64,000 nt of DNA from Burkholderiaceae bacterium (GCA_919902775.1 CAKKRJ010000006.1:118265-182264); one strand, 5' to 3'. Positions 16,360 through 26,483 are shown, counted from the stretch's first letter. Translations and numbers: made by a program. Notes: a model not told the origin generated them from the sequence alone.

Positions 16360-16656
16360 TCAGCAGCAACCATCACCTTTACGGACGCAGTCGCTGGGCC
16401 GCTCAGAACTGGGTACGGGGCAACGGTTAACCTCAAAGGGCGACATCGACAACAGCGTGGTCAGGCCGCTCGACACCATGGTCAACGCCCAGAAGGCAAA
16501 AAAAGCCAGCGTGTAAACCCCTTGCCGCGACAGCGCCAGGGGATGGCCAAACCAATGTAAATCCTGGGGATCAACCAGACCGAATACCAGCACTTCCAGC
16601 AAACCGGCCACCAGGAAGGCTGGCCATGCAATCCACATCATTCGTTTTGCCCACAT
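16360..16656 (-). CDS. Small two-helix membrane protein of the cco cluster
   Basis: 98 residues, starting at ATG 16656 with a CAGGAG site seven bases upstream. Two hydrophobic segments (about residues 4-25 and 40-65) are joined by a short acidic loop with D-P-Q-D-L-H-W-F. The tail holds paired cysteines (N-R-C-P and D-C-V, ending G-C-C). The last cco-strand gene downstream of fixH, it converges on fnr. I do not recognise a named family. Position suggests a role with the oxidase or its assembly, and the C-terminal cysteines could bind metal. Confidence 0.72.
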   Translation of the reverse strand: MWAKRMMWIAWPAFLVAGLLEVLVFGLVDPQDLHWFGHPLALSRQGVYTLAFFAFWALTMVSSGLTTLLSMSPFEVNRCPVPSSERPSDCVRKGDGCC

Positions 16657-16683
16657 ATTTGTCTCCTGCAACCCGTTCAGGGT

Positions 16684-16953
16684 TTATTTTTTGGAATTGG
16701 GACCAGGCAACGCGCCCGTAGTGGCGTGGTTTCTGGCCTGCATGGCGGGTGCCAGTGTGGTGCGTGCTTCCGGCGTGCTGGCATAACTGTCCACGCTGGA
16801 CTGCATCAAGACCGGGTCTTGCCCATGGGCTGCCAAATAATATGTGATGAACGAAGCCACCACCACCACCAAAGGACCGGCGATCACCAGCCAGACGTGA
16901 CCATAGGACCACCAGGGGTGCTTCGCCGGTTTGGAATCGTCGCGCTGGGACAT
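16684..16953 (-). CDS. ccoH: FixH/CcoH-family assembly protein (short form)
   Basis: 89 residues. It starts with a hydrophilic segment of about 13 residues, followed by one membrane helix (residues 18-40: W-L-V-I-A-G-P-L-V-V-V-V-A-S-F) and a short periplasmic part with the Y-Y-L-A-A-H-G-Q-D segment. FixH/CcoH proteins are usually nearer 150 residues and bring CcoN together with the c-type subunits. This short form, 21 bases after ccoG, probably does the same job but lacks most of the periplasmic domain. Assignment rests on position and the helix pattern. Confidence 0.7.
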   Translation of the reverse strand: MSQRDDSKPAKHPWWSYGHVWLVIAGPLVVVVASFITYYLAAHGQDPVLMQSSVDSYASTPEARTTLAPAMQARNHATTGALPGPNSKK

Positions 16954-16974
16954 GCAAAAACCTTTGTAAAAAAT

Positions 16975-18441
16975 TCAACGAGGGACCAGGAAAACCGATT
17001 TTTCCTGCAACTCGGACAGCACCTTGCCACCCTCTTGCACCGACTTGATTGTGAACACAATCGGATGCGAGCCGGGCGGGGCCGCGTCGTAGGGCAACTG
17101 CAAACGAACCGACACCCAAAGCGATTCCGTGGGGGCCACCCGCACCTCATGGTCGGTGACCAGTGACAAATTGGGCAGGCCCTGCGCCGTCAGCTGGAAA
17201 TCCAGCGGCGTTTCAGCCGCATTCATGATTTGCAGTCGGTACACGTTTTCGATATGGCCTCCGGCCACAATCCGGGCCAATGAAGCGCGGTCGCGCACCA
17301 CATCGACCTTGAACGGTTTGCGCAGACCCAGACTGGTTAGCAAGGCCGCCACCACCACCAGCAAAATACCGATGTAGAGCAAGACCCGAGGCCGGAACAC
17401 ATGGCGCCAGGTTTGCTCTGGCGTCCAGTGGTGGGTCATCGCGTTTTCGGTCGAATATTTGACCAGGCCACGCGGATAGCCCACTTTGTCCATCACGGTG
17501 TCGCACACATCGGCGCAAGCACCACAGCCAATGCATTCGTATTGCAAGCCTTTGCGGATGTCGATGCCAGTCGGACAAACCTGCACGCACAAAGTGCAAT
17601 CGACGCAAGCGCCCAAACCCAGCGCGGCCGGATCGGCCTTTTTGGAGCGCGCACCGCGCGGCTCGCCACGCTCGGCATCGTAGGTCACGATCAAGGTGTC
17701 CTTGTCGAACATGGCACTCTGAAAGCGCGCATAGGGACACATGTATTTACAAACCTGCTCGCGCATGAAACCGGCGTTGCCATAGGTGGCAAAGGCGTAG
17801 AAAAACACCCAGAAAATTTCCCAGGAGCCCATGTCCCCCAGGAAAAACGCCATGCCCAGGTCCTGGATGGGCGTGAAATAGCCCACAAAGGTGAAGCCCG
17901 TCCACATGGCAATGGCCAGCCAAACGATGTGTTTGTAGATTTTTTTGACCAGCTTTTCGAGCGACATGTCGCCGCCGTCAAGCTTCATGCGGGCTGTCCG
18001 ATCGCCCTCAATCTTGTGCTCCACCCACATGAAGATTTCGCTGTACACCGTTTGCGGGCAGGCATAGCCGCACCACAAACGACCGGCGATGGCCGTGAAC
18101 AGGAACAGTGAAAACGCCGAGATCACCAAGATCGCGGTCAGGTAGATGAAGTCTTGCGGGTAAAGGACAAAGCCAAAAATATAAAAACGGCGTGCGCCCA
18201 GATCAAACAACACGGCCTGGCGCTGACCCCACTCGATCCAGGGGAGTCCGTAAAAAACCAACTGCGTGAGGAACACCATGATCCAGCGCCATTTGGCAAA
18301 AAGGCCATGCACGCTGCGCGGGTAAATTTTTTGTGTCGCTTCGTAAAGCGACACCATCTGCACCTCTTCCCCACGGCTTGGCGAATCGCTCACAGGAACG
18401 ATGGGCACGATCTTGCGGGGAGGATTTTCTTTCGGATCCAA
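16975..18441 (-). CDS. ccoG: cbb3 oxidase accessory iron-sulfur protein CcoG
   Basis: About 488 residues, with several membrane helices in the first half (L-W-C-G-Y-A-C-P-Q-T-V motif near residue 110). Two [4Fe-4S] motifs follow: C-V-D-C-T-L-C-V-Q-V-C-P and C-I-G-C-G-A-C-A-D-V-C. A C-terminal Ig-like periplasmic domain ends the chain. CcoG homologues act as cupric reductases that supply Cu(I) to the oxidase. Three starts are possible: GTG 18462 (abutting a hairpin), TTG 18441 with GGAAGG upstream, and ATG 18357 with GAGG upstream. I chose 18441. Confidence 0.93.
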   Translation of the reverse strand: MDPKENPPRKIVPIVPVSDSPSRGEEVQMVSLYEATQKIYPRSVHGLFAKWRWIMVFLTQLVFYGLPWIEWGQRQAVLFDLGARRFYIFGFVLYPQDFIYLTAILVISAFSLFLFTAIAGRLWCGYACPQTVYSEIFMWVEHKIEGDRTARMKLDGGDMSLEKLVKKIYKHIVWLAIAMWTGFTFVGYFTPIQDLGMAFFLGDMGSWEIFWVFFYAFATYGNAGFMREQVCKYMCPYARFQSAMFDKDTLIVTYDAERGEPRGARSKKADPAALGLGACVDCTLCVQVCPTGIDIRKGLQYECIGCGACADVCDTVMDKVGYPRGLVKYSTENAMTHHWTPEQTWRHVFRPRVLLYIGILLVVVAALLTSLGLRKPFKVDVVRDRASLARIVAGGHIENVYRLQIMNAAETPLDFQLTAQGLPNLSLVTDHEVRVAPTESLWVSVRLQLPYDAAPPGSHPIVFTIKSVQEGGKVLSELQEKSVFLVPR

Positions 18442-18462
18442 AACGCTTACCTTCCAATGCAC

Positions 18463-18485
18463 AGGACACCCACAAGGGGTGTCCT
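18463..18485 (-). repeat. Perfect 9-bp hairpin between ccoP and ccoG
   Basis: AGGACACCC and GGGTGTCCT flank a 5-base loop. On the minus strand the hairpin lies 30 bases after the ccoP stop and before ccoG. No T-run follows, so a processing or mRNA-stability role that sets the ratio of structural to accessory gene expression is more likely than termination. Confidence 0.6.
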
Positions 18486-18514
18486 GATTTGCTTACCGAA
18501 CTTGAGTCTAGGTC

Positions 18515-19432
18515 TTATTTGCCAGCCGCGGTCGTCTTGTTAGACAAGCCCCAGACATAAGACGCCAACACATGGATCTGGCCTTCGGTCAACTTGGTGG
18601 CCTGTGCCGGCATTTGATTGACTTTGCCGTTGTTGATCATGTTCACGATGGCGTTTTCACCCCAGCCGTGAAGCCAGATGTCGTCGGTCAGGTTGGGCGC
18701 ACCCAGGGCATGGTTGCCTTTGCCGTCCATGCCGTGACAGGCAGCGCAAGCACCGAACTTGGATTTGCCCAGCGATGCACGCAAGGAGTCGTGCGGGCTG
18801 CCCGACAGGCTGAGAACGTAATGGGCCACGTTGCGCACGTCTTCAGGCGAGCCCACCGCAGCCGCCATGGGCGGCATGTTGCCGTTGCGGCCTTGCGTCA
18901 AAGTGGCCTTGATGGTCTCGGGCGACCCACCGTACAGCCAGTCTGCATCGGCCAGGTTCGGGAAGCCCTTGCTGCCGCGCGCGTCCGAGCCGTGGCACTG
19001 GGCGCAGTTGTTCATGAACAAACGGTCACCAATGGCCTGTGCCTGGGGATCTTTGGCCACCTCTTCAGGCGTCATGCCCGAAAACTTGGCATACAAAGGC
19101 GCCACCTCGGCATTGGCCTTGGCCACTTCGGCGTCGTATTGCCCCGCAGAGGTCCAACCGAACTTGCCAGCCAGATTGCCCACGCCAGGGTACATCGCCA
19201 AGTAGAGAAAAGCAAAAACGATGGTGATGACGAACAGGCCCACCCACCAACGTGGCAATGGGTTGTTCATTTCGCGCAGGTCGCCATCCCAGACGTGGCC
19301 TGTGGTGTTGTCGTTGGCCGTCATGGCCTTGGCTTTGCCGCTGAACCAAAGCAGGATCAGACAGGCGATGATGCTGACCAGCGTGATGCCGGCCACAAAC
19401 AAGTGCCAGAAATTGCTGACGAAGTCACTCAT
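18515..19432 (-). CDS. ccoP: cbb3-type cytochrome c oxidase subunit III (di-heme)
   Basis: 305 residues. Two N-terminal membrane helices (residues about 8-30 and 60-82) are joined by the conserved H-V-W-D-G-D-L-x-E-x-N-N-P-L-P-R-W-W loop. The periplasmic part carries two heme c sites, C-A-Q-C-H at 143-147 and C-A-A-C-H at 229-233. G-N-M-P-P-M and N-Q-M-P-A supply axial methionines. CcoP takes electrons from soluble cytochromes and passes them to CcoO. It lies 36 bases after ccoQ. Confidence 0.97.
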   Translation of the reverse strand: MSDFVSNFWHLFVAGITLVSIIACLILLWFSGKAKAMTANDNTTGHVWDGDLREMNNPLPRWWVGLFVITIVFAFLYLAMYPGVGNLAGKFGWTSAGQYDAEVAKANAEVAPLYAKFSGMTPEEVAKDPQAQAIGDRLFMNNCAQCHGSDARGSKGFPNLADADWLYGGSPETIKATLTQGRNGNMPPMAAAVGSPEDVRNVAHYVLSLSGSPHDSLRASLGKSKFGACAACHGMDGKGNHALGAPNLTDDIWLHGWGENAIVNMINNGKVNQMPAQATKLTEGQIHVLASYVWGLSNKTTAAGK

Positions 19433-19468
19433 TTCGATTCCTTTGATTTTTTATGGGCTGAGGACAAT

Positions 19469-19609
19469 TCAGTCGTCCTGACGAAACGGCAGTTGCGCCG
19501 CTTCGTCAAAATTAGCCTGGTTACGGCGTGACATGGCCCACCACACAATGCCCAGGAAGATGGCAAAGGTGAGCACGGTCACGATGGAGCGAAGGGTGTT
19601 GATGTCCAT
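19469..19609 (-). CDS. ccoQ: cbb3-type cytochrome c oxidase subunit IV
   Basis: 46 residues, between ccoO and ccoP. The translation starts M-D-I-N-T-L-R-S, has one membrane helix (T-V-L-T-F-A-I-F-L-G-I-V-W-W-A) and ends in a polar tail with Q-L-P-F-R-Q-D-D. The single helix, W-W-A end and gene position are those of CcoQ, which stabilises the assembled oxidase. A GGAGCAGACC stretch supplies the ribosome site. Confidence 0.92.
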   Translation of the reverse strand: MDINTLRSIVTVLTFAIFLGIVWWAMSRRNQANFDEAAQLPFRQDD

Positions 19610-19621
19610 GGTCTGCTCCGT

Positions 19622-20248
19622 TCACTTGCGGTGAATGCCCATGCCTTGCAGGTAGGCGATCACGGCGTCCAGTTCGGTTTTGCCCTTGACGTCCTCAGCC
19701 GCTTTGGCAATTTCCTCGTCGCTGTAAGGCGCGCCCAGGGTGCGCAGACCTTTCATGTGGGCAGGCAAACTGGCGCCATCCACCGTGTTTTTTTCCAACC
19801 ACGCATACGCGGGCATGTTCGACTCAGGAACCACATCACGTGGGTTGTTCAGGTGAATGCGGTGCCATTCGTCGCTGTAACGGCCACCCACGCGCGCCAG
19901 GTCGGGGCCTGTGCGCTTTGAGCCCCACTGGAAGGGGTGGTCGTATACAAACTCACCCGCCACCGAGTAAGAGCCGTAGCGCAGGGTCTCGGCGCGGAAG
20001 GGGCGGATCATTTGCGAGTGGCAGTTGTAGCAACCTTCGCGCACATAGACATCGCGCCCCGCCACTTGCAGTGCGGTGTAAGGCTTGAGGCCTTCGACGG
20101 GTTGGGTGGTGGACTTCTGGAAGTACAAGGGCACGATCTCGACGATGCCGCCAAACAGCAGCACGAGCAGGATCAGCACGATCATCAGGAAGTTGCTGGT
20201 CTCGATTTTTTCATGGGAGAGACCGCCCGATTTTTGGTTTTGCGCCAT
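19622..20248 (-). CDS. ccoO: cbb3-type cytochrome c oxidase subunit II (mono-heme)
   Basis: 208 residues. One N-terminal membrane helix (about residues 19-41) is followed by a periplasmic domain with one heme c site, C-Y-N-C-H at 73-77, directly before S-Q-M-I-R-P-F. The axial-ligand region E-S-N-M-P-A-Y lies near residue 143. It carries electrons from CcoP to the CcoN catalytic subunit. A GGAG site precedes the ATG. It starts 13 bases after ccoN, in the usual ccoNOQP order. Confidence 0.97.
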   Translation of the reverse strand: MAQNQKSGGLSHEKIETSNFLMIVLILLVLLFGGIVEIVPLYFQKSTTQPVEGLKPYTALQVAGRDVYVREGCYNCHSQMIRPFRAETLRYGSYSVAGEFVYDHPFQWGSKRTGPDLARVGGRYSDEWHRIHLNNPRDVVPESNMPAYAWLEKNTVDGASLPAHMKGLRTLGAPYSDEEIAKAAEDVKGKTELDAVIAYLQGMGIHRK

Positions 20249-20261
20249 TTTCTATTTCTCC

Positions 20262-21698
<1,437 letters not shown>

Positions 21699-21758
21699 TT
21701 TCACCTCTTCTTTTTAAAAACTACTGTCTGAGTTTGACCGGGTATACACCGAGGTCAC

Positions 21759-21772
21759 TTGATCAAAATCAA
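21759..21772 (-). promoter_or_regulatory. Fnr box upstream of ccoN
   Basis: TTGAT-CAAA-ATCAA is a perfect match to the Fnr/Anr consensus. Its centre is about 67 bases before the ccoN ATG. The last bases of ccoS overlap it, so the box lies partly inside coding DNA. An Fnr-dependent class II start would fall near 21724. Confidence 0.85.
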
Positions 21773-21906
21773 TCGTTGCGCAAAATGCGCTCGCCTTCTG
21801 CCTCAATGTCCTCAAATTGGCCCCTGTGAATCGCCCACCACAGACCGGCCAGGATGAAAAACACCAAAGCGACCGACAAGGGAATCAACAAATAAAGAAT
21901 GTCCAT
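21769..21906 (-). CDS. ccoS: cbb3 oxidase maturation protein CcoS
   Basis: 45 residues. One membrane helix begins at the third residue (I-L-Y-L-L-I-P-L-S-V-A-L-V-F-F-I-L-A-G) and is followed by W-W-A-I-x-R-G-Q-F-E-D-I-E-x-E-G, the hallmark of CcoS. CcoS is needed for heme and copper insertion into CcoN. The ATG at 21906 is chosen because the membrane helix starts there; a longer frame to 21999 adds only non-conserved residues. It lies 43 bases after the ccoI stop. Confidence 0.95.
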   Translation of the reverse strand: MDILYLLIPLSVALVFFILAGLWWAIHRGQFEDIEAEGERILRND

Positions 21907-21949
21907 GGCTTGTTCCTGATGACCTTGTTCTGTGTCCGTTCGCTTAAAT

Positions 21950-24310
21950 TCATGGCCTGACCCAGGTGGTGGGCGTGTCTTGTGCCAAGCGCAAGGCATT
22001 GAGCACCACCAACAGGGAACTGAGGGCCATGCCCAGGCCGGCAGCCCAAGCAGGCAACCAACCCACCAGCGCCAAAGGCACGCAGGCGGCGTTGTACACC
22101 GCGGCCCAGATCAGATTTTGCTTGACGATGCGCAGGGTTTGACGGCTGCGCAGCACGGTACCCACCAGCACCTCCAGCTGCCCGCCCATCAGCACGAAGT
22201 CGGCTTTGGACTGTGCCAGAGGCACGGCCTGGCCCAGGGCAAATGACACATCGGCGCCGGCCAGCACGGGGCCATCGTTCAAACCGTCACCAACCATGGC
22301 CACACGGTGCCCCTGTGCCTGCCATGCCTGGAGGGCCTGCAGCTTGTCTTGCGGCTGGCAATGGCCGCGGGCATCTGAAATGCCCACCGACTGGGCAACC
22401 TGTGTCACTGCGCTTTGGCCGTCGCCCGACAGGATTTTCAGCGTCAACCCCATGTTGTGCAGCGCCGCCACCACGGCGGCGGCCTCGGGGCGCACTTCTT
22501 CGGCCAGTTCAAACGTGGCCAACCAGCCTTGCGCATCGGCCAGGCTGACCTGCAAATGTGCGCCAGCGAAAACGGGGGACGCGCAAAATGCGGCCGAACC
22601 CAGCCGCAAGGGCATGGCCGCTTGACCGGGCAGCTGCAACGTGCCACGCACGCCCTGCCCGGCTTGTTCAGAAACATCCCGGGCCATCAACGCGTCGAGG
22701 TCCGCCATGTGGGCCGCCGCTTCGGCTTGGCGTCGCGCCTCGGACCACAAAGCCCTGGAAACCGGGTGCAAAGAGTGCCGCGCCAAAGCCGAAGCCCAGG
22801 CCAGGGCTTGCGCCGCACTCACGCCCGCACGGGTGTGGGTGCGGGCCACTTCGAAGGCGTCACGGGTCAAGGTGCCTGTTTTGTCGAAAATGACCGTGTC
22901 GATGGTGGCCAGATTTTGCAAGGCTTCCAGTCGCCGCACGAGGACCCCGCTGCGGGCCATGGCCCCTGCGGTGGCCAACATGGCTGCGGGGGTGGCCAAG
23001 GACAAGGCGCAGGGACAGGTCACGATCAGCACCGCCACGCCAACCATCAGGGCGCGGGCTGGATCGGTCGGCCACCAGTAAACAGCCGAAGCCAACGAAG
23101 CCAGCAAAACAGCGACCAGAAAGGGCTTGGCCCAGCGATCGACCAGCAAGGCCATGGACGGCTTGGACACCGACGCGCTTTCCATCAGGGCCACTATTTG
23201 TGCATAGCGGGTGGCCGCCCCCACCTGTTCGATGCGCACTTCGACGCTGCCGCTCAGGTTGTGGCTGCCCGCAATGACCCGGTCACCCGCTTGCCGAAGC
23301 AGTGGCAATGACTCCCCGGTGAGCAGTGCCTCGTCCACCTGGGTTTGGCCCGACAGCACACGGCCATCACCGGCAAAGGCTTCACCTGGCAAGACCTCGA
23401 TCACATCGCCCACAGCCAGGCGGCGGATGGAAACGCGCACCCATTCGCCATCGGCCTGGCGCTTGCGCACGCTGTCGGGCAAGCGGTTGAGTACGGCTTC
23501 CAAAGCACCCGCTGTGCGGTCACGCAAGCGCAATTCCAGCCAGCGGCCCATCAGCAAAAAGAAGACAAACATGGTCAGCGAGTCGAAATAGACCTCAGCC
23601 CCAAAGGGCCCGTCTGGCTCGAACGTACCCAGACTGCTGACCACAAAAGTCACCACCATGCCCAGCGCCACCGGCAGGTCCATGCTGATCTGGCGCTCTC
23701 GCAAATCACGCCAGGCATTGCCTAAAAAGGGGGCACACGAGAAAAACATCAAGGGCAAAGACAACACCCACGAGGCCCAGCGCAGCAGGTGCATGGCTTC
23801 GGCCGAAATCTCGCCAGGCCCGGACAAATAGGCCGGGGTGGCGTACATCATCACCTGCATCATGCACATGGCGGCCACCGCCAAGCGCCAGACCATGCGG
23901 CGAGCTTCCTGACGCCGCCGTTCATGGGCATGGGCGTCGTTGGCGGGCACAGCCTTGTAGCCAAAGCGCTCGACCGACTGCATCCATTCAGAGGGCCGGG
24001 TTTCCTCGGGCGACCACACAATCTGCCCCCGGTGGCTGGCCGCGCTGATTTGCACCGAACGCACCCCCGGAACGGCGCGCAAGGCGTCTTCCAGGGTGAT
24101 GGCGCAGGCAGCGCAATGCATGCCTTCAAACACCACACTGGAACTCCAGCAACCCGAGGCCGTGGGAGCGGACAAGCTGAACGCAGCCCACTCTTCAGGG
24201 ACGTCCAGCAGTTTCAGGCGTTCAAGCTCTGCCATGGGCAACGCACCCGGCCCGGCCAAGGTGGCCGCAGGCAATTCAGGCAGCGATGGCAAAACATTGA
24301 CGCGTGTCAT
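21950..24310 (-). CDS. ccoI: Copper-translocating P-type ATPase of the cbb3 locus
   Basis: 786 residues. An N-terminal metal-binding domain has G-M-H-C-A-A-C at 63-69, followed by eight predicted membrane helices. The P1B-ATPase motifs are C-P-C (V-T-C-P-C-A-L-S) in the sixth helix, phosphorylation site D-K-T-G-T-L-T, T-G-E-S in the actuator domain, H-P in the nucleotide domain and G-D-G-L-N-D. CcoI exports or delivers copper for CuB of CcoN. ATG 24310 is favoured because the longer frame to 24358 would overlap the Fnr box and uspA promoter region. Confidence 0.94.
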   Translation of the reverse strand: MTRVNVLPSLPELPAATLAGPGALPMAELERLKLLDVPEEWAAFSLSAPTASGCWSSSVVFEGMHCAACAITLEDALRAVPGVRSVQISAASHRGQIVWSPEETRPSEWMQSVERFGYKAVPANDAHAHERRRQEARRMVWRLAVAAMCMMQVMMYATPAYLSGPGEISAEAMHLLRWASWVLSLPLMFFSCAPFLGNAWRDLRERQISMDLPVALGMVVTFVVSSLGTFEPDGPFGAEVYFDSLTMFVFFLLMGRWLELRLRDRTAGALEAVLNRLPDSVRKRQADGEWVRVSIRRLAVGDVIEVLPGEAFAGDGRVLSGQTQVDEALLTGESLPLLRQAGDRVIAGSHNLSGSVEVRIEQVGAATRYAQIVALMESASVSKPSMALLVDRWAKPFLVAVLLASLASAVYWWPTDPARALMVGVAVLIVTCPCALSLATPAAMLATAGAMARSGVLVRRLEALQNLATIDTVIFDKTGTLTRDAFEVARTHTRAGVSAAQALAWASALARHSLHPVSRALWSEARRQAEAAAHMADLDALMARDVSEQAGQGVRGTLQLPGQAAMPLRLGSAAFCASPVFAGAHLQVSLADAQGWLATFELAEEVRPEAAAVVAALHNMGLTLKILSGDGQSAVTQVAQSVGISDARGHCQPQDKLQALQAWQAQGHRVAMVGDGLNDGPVLAGADVSFALGQAVPLAQSKADFVLMGGQLEVLVGTVLRSRQTLRIVKQNLIWAAVYNAACVPLALVGWLPAWAAGLGMALSSLLVVLNALRLAQDTPTTWVRP

Positions 24311-24344
24311 GCGCAGACGATACGACAGAAGACGGAAAGAAATC

Positions 24345-24393
24345 TTGACATGCATCAATTGACAAGCTGCGTCACCCTTTTATGCTGGAGTTC
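24345..24393 (+). promoter_or_regulatory. Fnr-dependent promoter of uspA
   Basis: TTGAC-ATGC-ATCAA (24345-24358) is an Fnr box. A -10 TATGCT lies at 24381-24386, placing the start near 24393. The box centre is then at about -41.5, the class II activator position. The box also lies upstream of ccoI on the other strand and may act in both directions. Confidence 0.75.
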
Positions 24394-24416
24394 TTTCCAA
24401 TCAGCAGGAGCACTCC

Positions 24417-24860
24417 ATGTACAAACGCATTCTCGTAGCCACCGACGGTTCCACTTTGTCCAAAAAAGCTGTGGCCAGCGCCATTGAACTGGCCGCGACT
24501 TGTGGCGCCGATCTGGTGGCGCTCAAGGTGGTGCCACGCTATCCACAAGCCTACTTCGAAGGCAGCATCCCGCTGTCTGCCGAAGAAATTTCGCGCGTTG
24601 AAACCCAATGGACAGAATCGGCCCAGGTGCAACTGGCGGCTGTTGAAAAGACGGCCAAAGCCAAAGGGGTCACGACCAAGGTGATCACGGTCAAGTCGGA
24701 TGTGGTGTCCGATGCCATCATCGCGGCCGCCAAAAAGCAAAAAGCCGACCTGATTGTGATGGCGTCACATGGCCGCAAGGGCATCAAGCGTCTGCTCTTG
24801 GGCAGCGAAACCCAGCAGGTGCTGACGCACTCGCACGTTCCAGTGCTCGTTCTGCGCTGA
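24417..24860 (+). CDS. Universal stress protein A family
   Basis: 147 residues. It has the Usp fold: I-L-V-A-T-D-G-S near the start, a long middle helix, and the nucleotide-binding G-x-x-G-x9-G-S motif as S-H-G-R-K-G-I-K-R-L-L-L-G-S-E near residues 119-133, followed by V-P-V-L-V-L-R. Such single-domain proteins usually bind ATP and help survival under low oxygen or energy stress. The promoter with an Fnr box and placement next to the cco genes indicate microaerobic induction. An intrinsic terminator follows. Confidence 0.93.
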   Translation: MYKRILVATDGSTLSKKAVASAIELAATCGADLVALKVVPRYPQAYFEGSIPLSAEEISRVETQWTESAQVQLAAVEKTAKAKGVTTKVITVKSDVVSDAIIAAAKKQKADLIVMASHGRKGIKRLLLGSETQQVLTHSHVPVLVLR

Positions 24861-24875
24861 CACCAGCGTTCCGTT

Positions 24876-24906
24876 GCCGAGGGCCTGCCGGGCACTCGGC
24901 TTTTTT
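24876..24906 (+). terminator. Intrinsic terminator after uspA
   Basis: GCCGAG and CTCGGC form a stem around a 13-base loop, followed by six T residues. It starts 15 bases after the uspA stop and faces the convergent matB gene. Confidence 0.85.
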
Positions 24907-24938
24907 GAGGCCAAGGGGCGGGCAACCCCTTGCCGTGA

Positions 24939-26483
24939 TCAGCTCAAAAACAAGCCCTTGTACTGTTCACGCAACAGGTTCTTTTGGACTTTGCCCATGG
25001 TGTTGCGCGGCAACTCGGCCACCACAAAACAGCGTTTGGGGATCTTGAAGTTCGCCAGCTTGGCCTTCAGATCGGCCACGATGGCTTCGGGTTTCAAAGT
25101 GGCCGCAGGTTTGGCAATCACCACCGCCACGCCCACCTCGCCAAAGTCCGGGTGCGGCACGCCCACCACCGCGCTTTCGGCCACGCCTTGCATGTCGTTG
25201 ATGTAACCCTCGATTTCCGCCGGGTACACGTTGTATCCCCCGCTGATGATCAGGTCTTTGCTGCGGCCCACGATGGTCACGTAGCCGCGCTCATCGACCT
25301 TGCCCACATCGCCGGTCTTGAAATAGCCATCGGCCGTGAACTCTTCGGCGGTTTTTTCGGGCATGCGCCAATAACCCTTGAACACGTTCGGCCCCTGGAC
25401 CTCGATGCCGCCAATTTCGCCCACCGGCAAGTCCTGGCCATCGTCGCCGCGCACCCGAAGATGCACACCCGGCAATGGAAAGCCCACCGTGCCGCCACGC
25501 CGCTCGGACTGGTTGGCGTAGCGCGGATCGGCGGCATAGGGATTGGAGGTCAGCATGGCGGTTTCGCTCATGCCGTAACGCTCCAAAATCGTGTGGCCTG
25601 TGCGTTGCTGCCATTCGGTGAATGTCTCGATCAGCAAGGGGGCCGACCCGGCGATGAACAGGCGCATGTGGCGGGTGTTGGCCTGGTTCAGTGAAGGCTC
25701 GGCCAGCATGCGCACATACAAGGTGGGCACGCCCATGAACACGGTGGCCTTGGCCATCTGGGCAATGGCGCGCTGGGGGTCAAACTTGGCCATCCAGATC
25801 ATTTTGCTGCCGTTGATCAGGGCCCCGTGGATGGCCACAAACAGTCCGTGCACATGGAAGATGGGCAAGGCATGGATCAGCACATCGCTTTTTTTCCAGC
25901 CCCAATACGCTTGCAGCGTGCGCGCATTGCTGAGCATGTTGCCGTGCGTGAGCATGGCGCCTTTGCTGCGGCCTGTGGTGCCGCTGGTGTACAAAATGGC
26001 GGCCAGGTCATCGGCTTGGCGGGGCACGGCCTGGTGCTGGTCGCTGTGCTGCGCTGCACGCTCCAGCAAGCTGCCGGTACGGTCGTCGTTCAAGGTGAAC
26101 ACATGCTGCGTGCCCGCCTGGAAGGCGATTTGGCTGACCCAGCCAAAGTTGGCTTGGCTGCACACCACCACGGCAGGTTCGGCGTTGCCAATGAAGTACG
26201 CGATCTCGGCGCTTTGGTACGCGGTGTTCAACGGTAAAAACACATAGCCTGCGCGCAAGGTGGCCAGGTACAGGATCATCGCTTCGACCGATTTCTCGAC
26301 CTGCACGGCCACGCGGCTGCCCTCGGGCAGGTCCAGCGATTGCAGCAGGTTGGCCACCATGGCCGTGGCACGGTCCAGGTCTTGCCAGCTGTAGCACAAG
26401 CCTTCGTCGGTTTCGACCGCCACCGCAGTCAAGTCAGCAGGGAAAGCAGCCCGCAAGGCCGAAAACAGGTTGTCGTGGGTCAT
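24939..26483 (-). CDS. matB: Malonyl-CoA synthetase
   Basis: 514 residues of the acyl-AMP ligase (ANL) superfamily. It activates malonate with ATP and CoA. Motifs include the phosphate loop Y-T-S-G-T-T-G-R-S-K-G near residue 165, E-R-Y-G-M-S-E-T near 300, the hinge Y-x-x-x-G-R-S-K-D, and the catalytic lysine in P-R-N-T-M-G-K-V. Substrate cannot be fixed by motifs alone. The identification as MatB comes from its place in an operon with malonyl-CoA decarboxylase and a GntR regulator, and from overall resemblance to MatB proteins. Confidence 0.88.
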   Translation of the reverse strand: MTHDNLFSALRAAFPADLTAVAVETDEGLCYSWQDLDRATAMVANLLQSLDLPEGSRVAVQVEKSVEAMILYLATLRAGYVFLPLNTAYQSAEIAYFIGNAEPAVVVCSQANFGWVSQIAFQAGTQHVFTLNDDRTGSLLERAAQHSDQHQAVPRQADDLAAILYTSGTTGRSKGAMLTHGNMLSNARTLQAYWGWKKSDVLIHALPIFHVHGLFVAIHGALINGSKMIWMAKFDPQRAIAQMAKATVFMGVPTLYVRMLAEPSLNQANTRHMRLFIAGSAPLLIETFTEWQQRTGHTILERYGMSETAMLTSNPYAADPRYANQSERRGGTVGFPLPGVHLRVRGDDGQDLPVGEIGGIEVQGPNVFKGYWRMPEKTAEEFTADGYFKTGDVGKVDERGYVTIVGRSKDLIISGGYNVYPAEIEGYINDMQGVAESAVVGVPHPDFGEVGVAVVIAKPAATLKPEAIVADLKAKLANFKIPKRCFVVAELPRNTMGKVQKNLLREQYKGLFLS

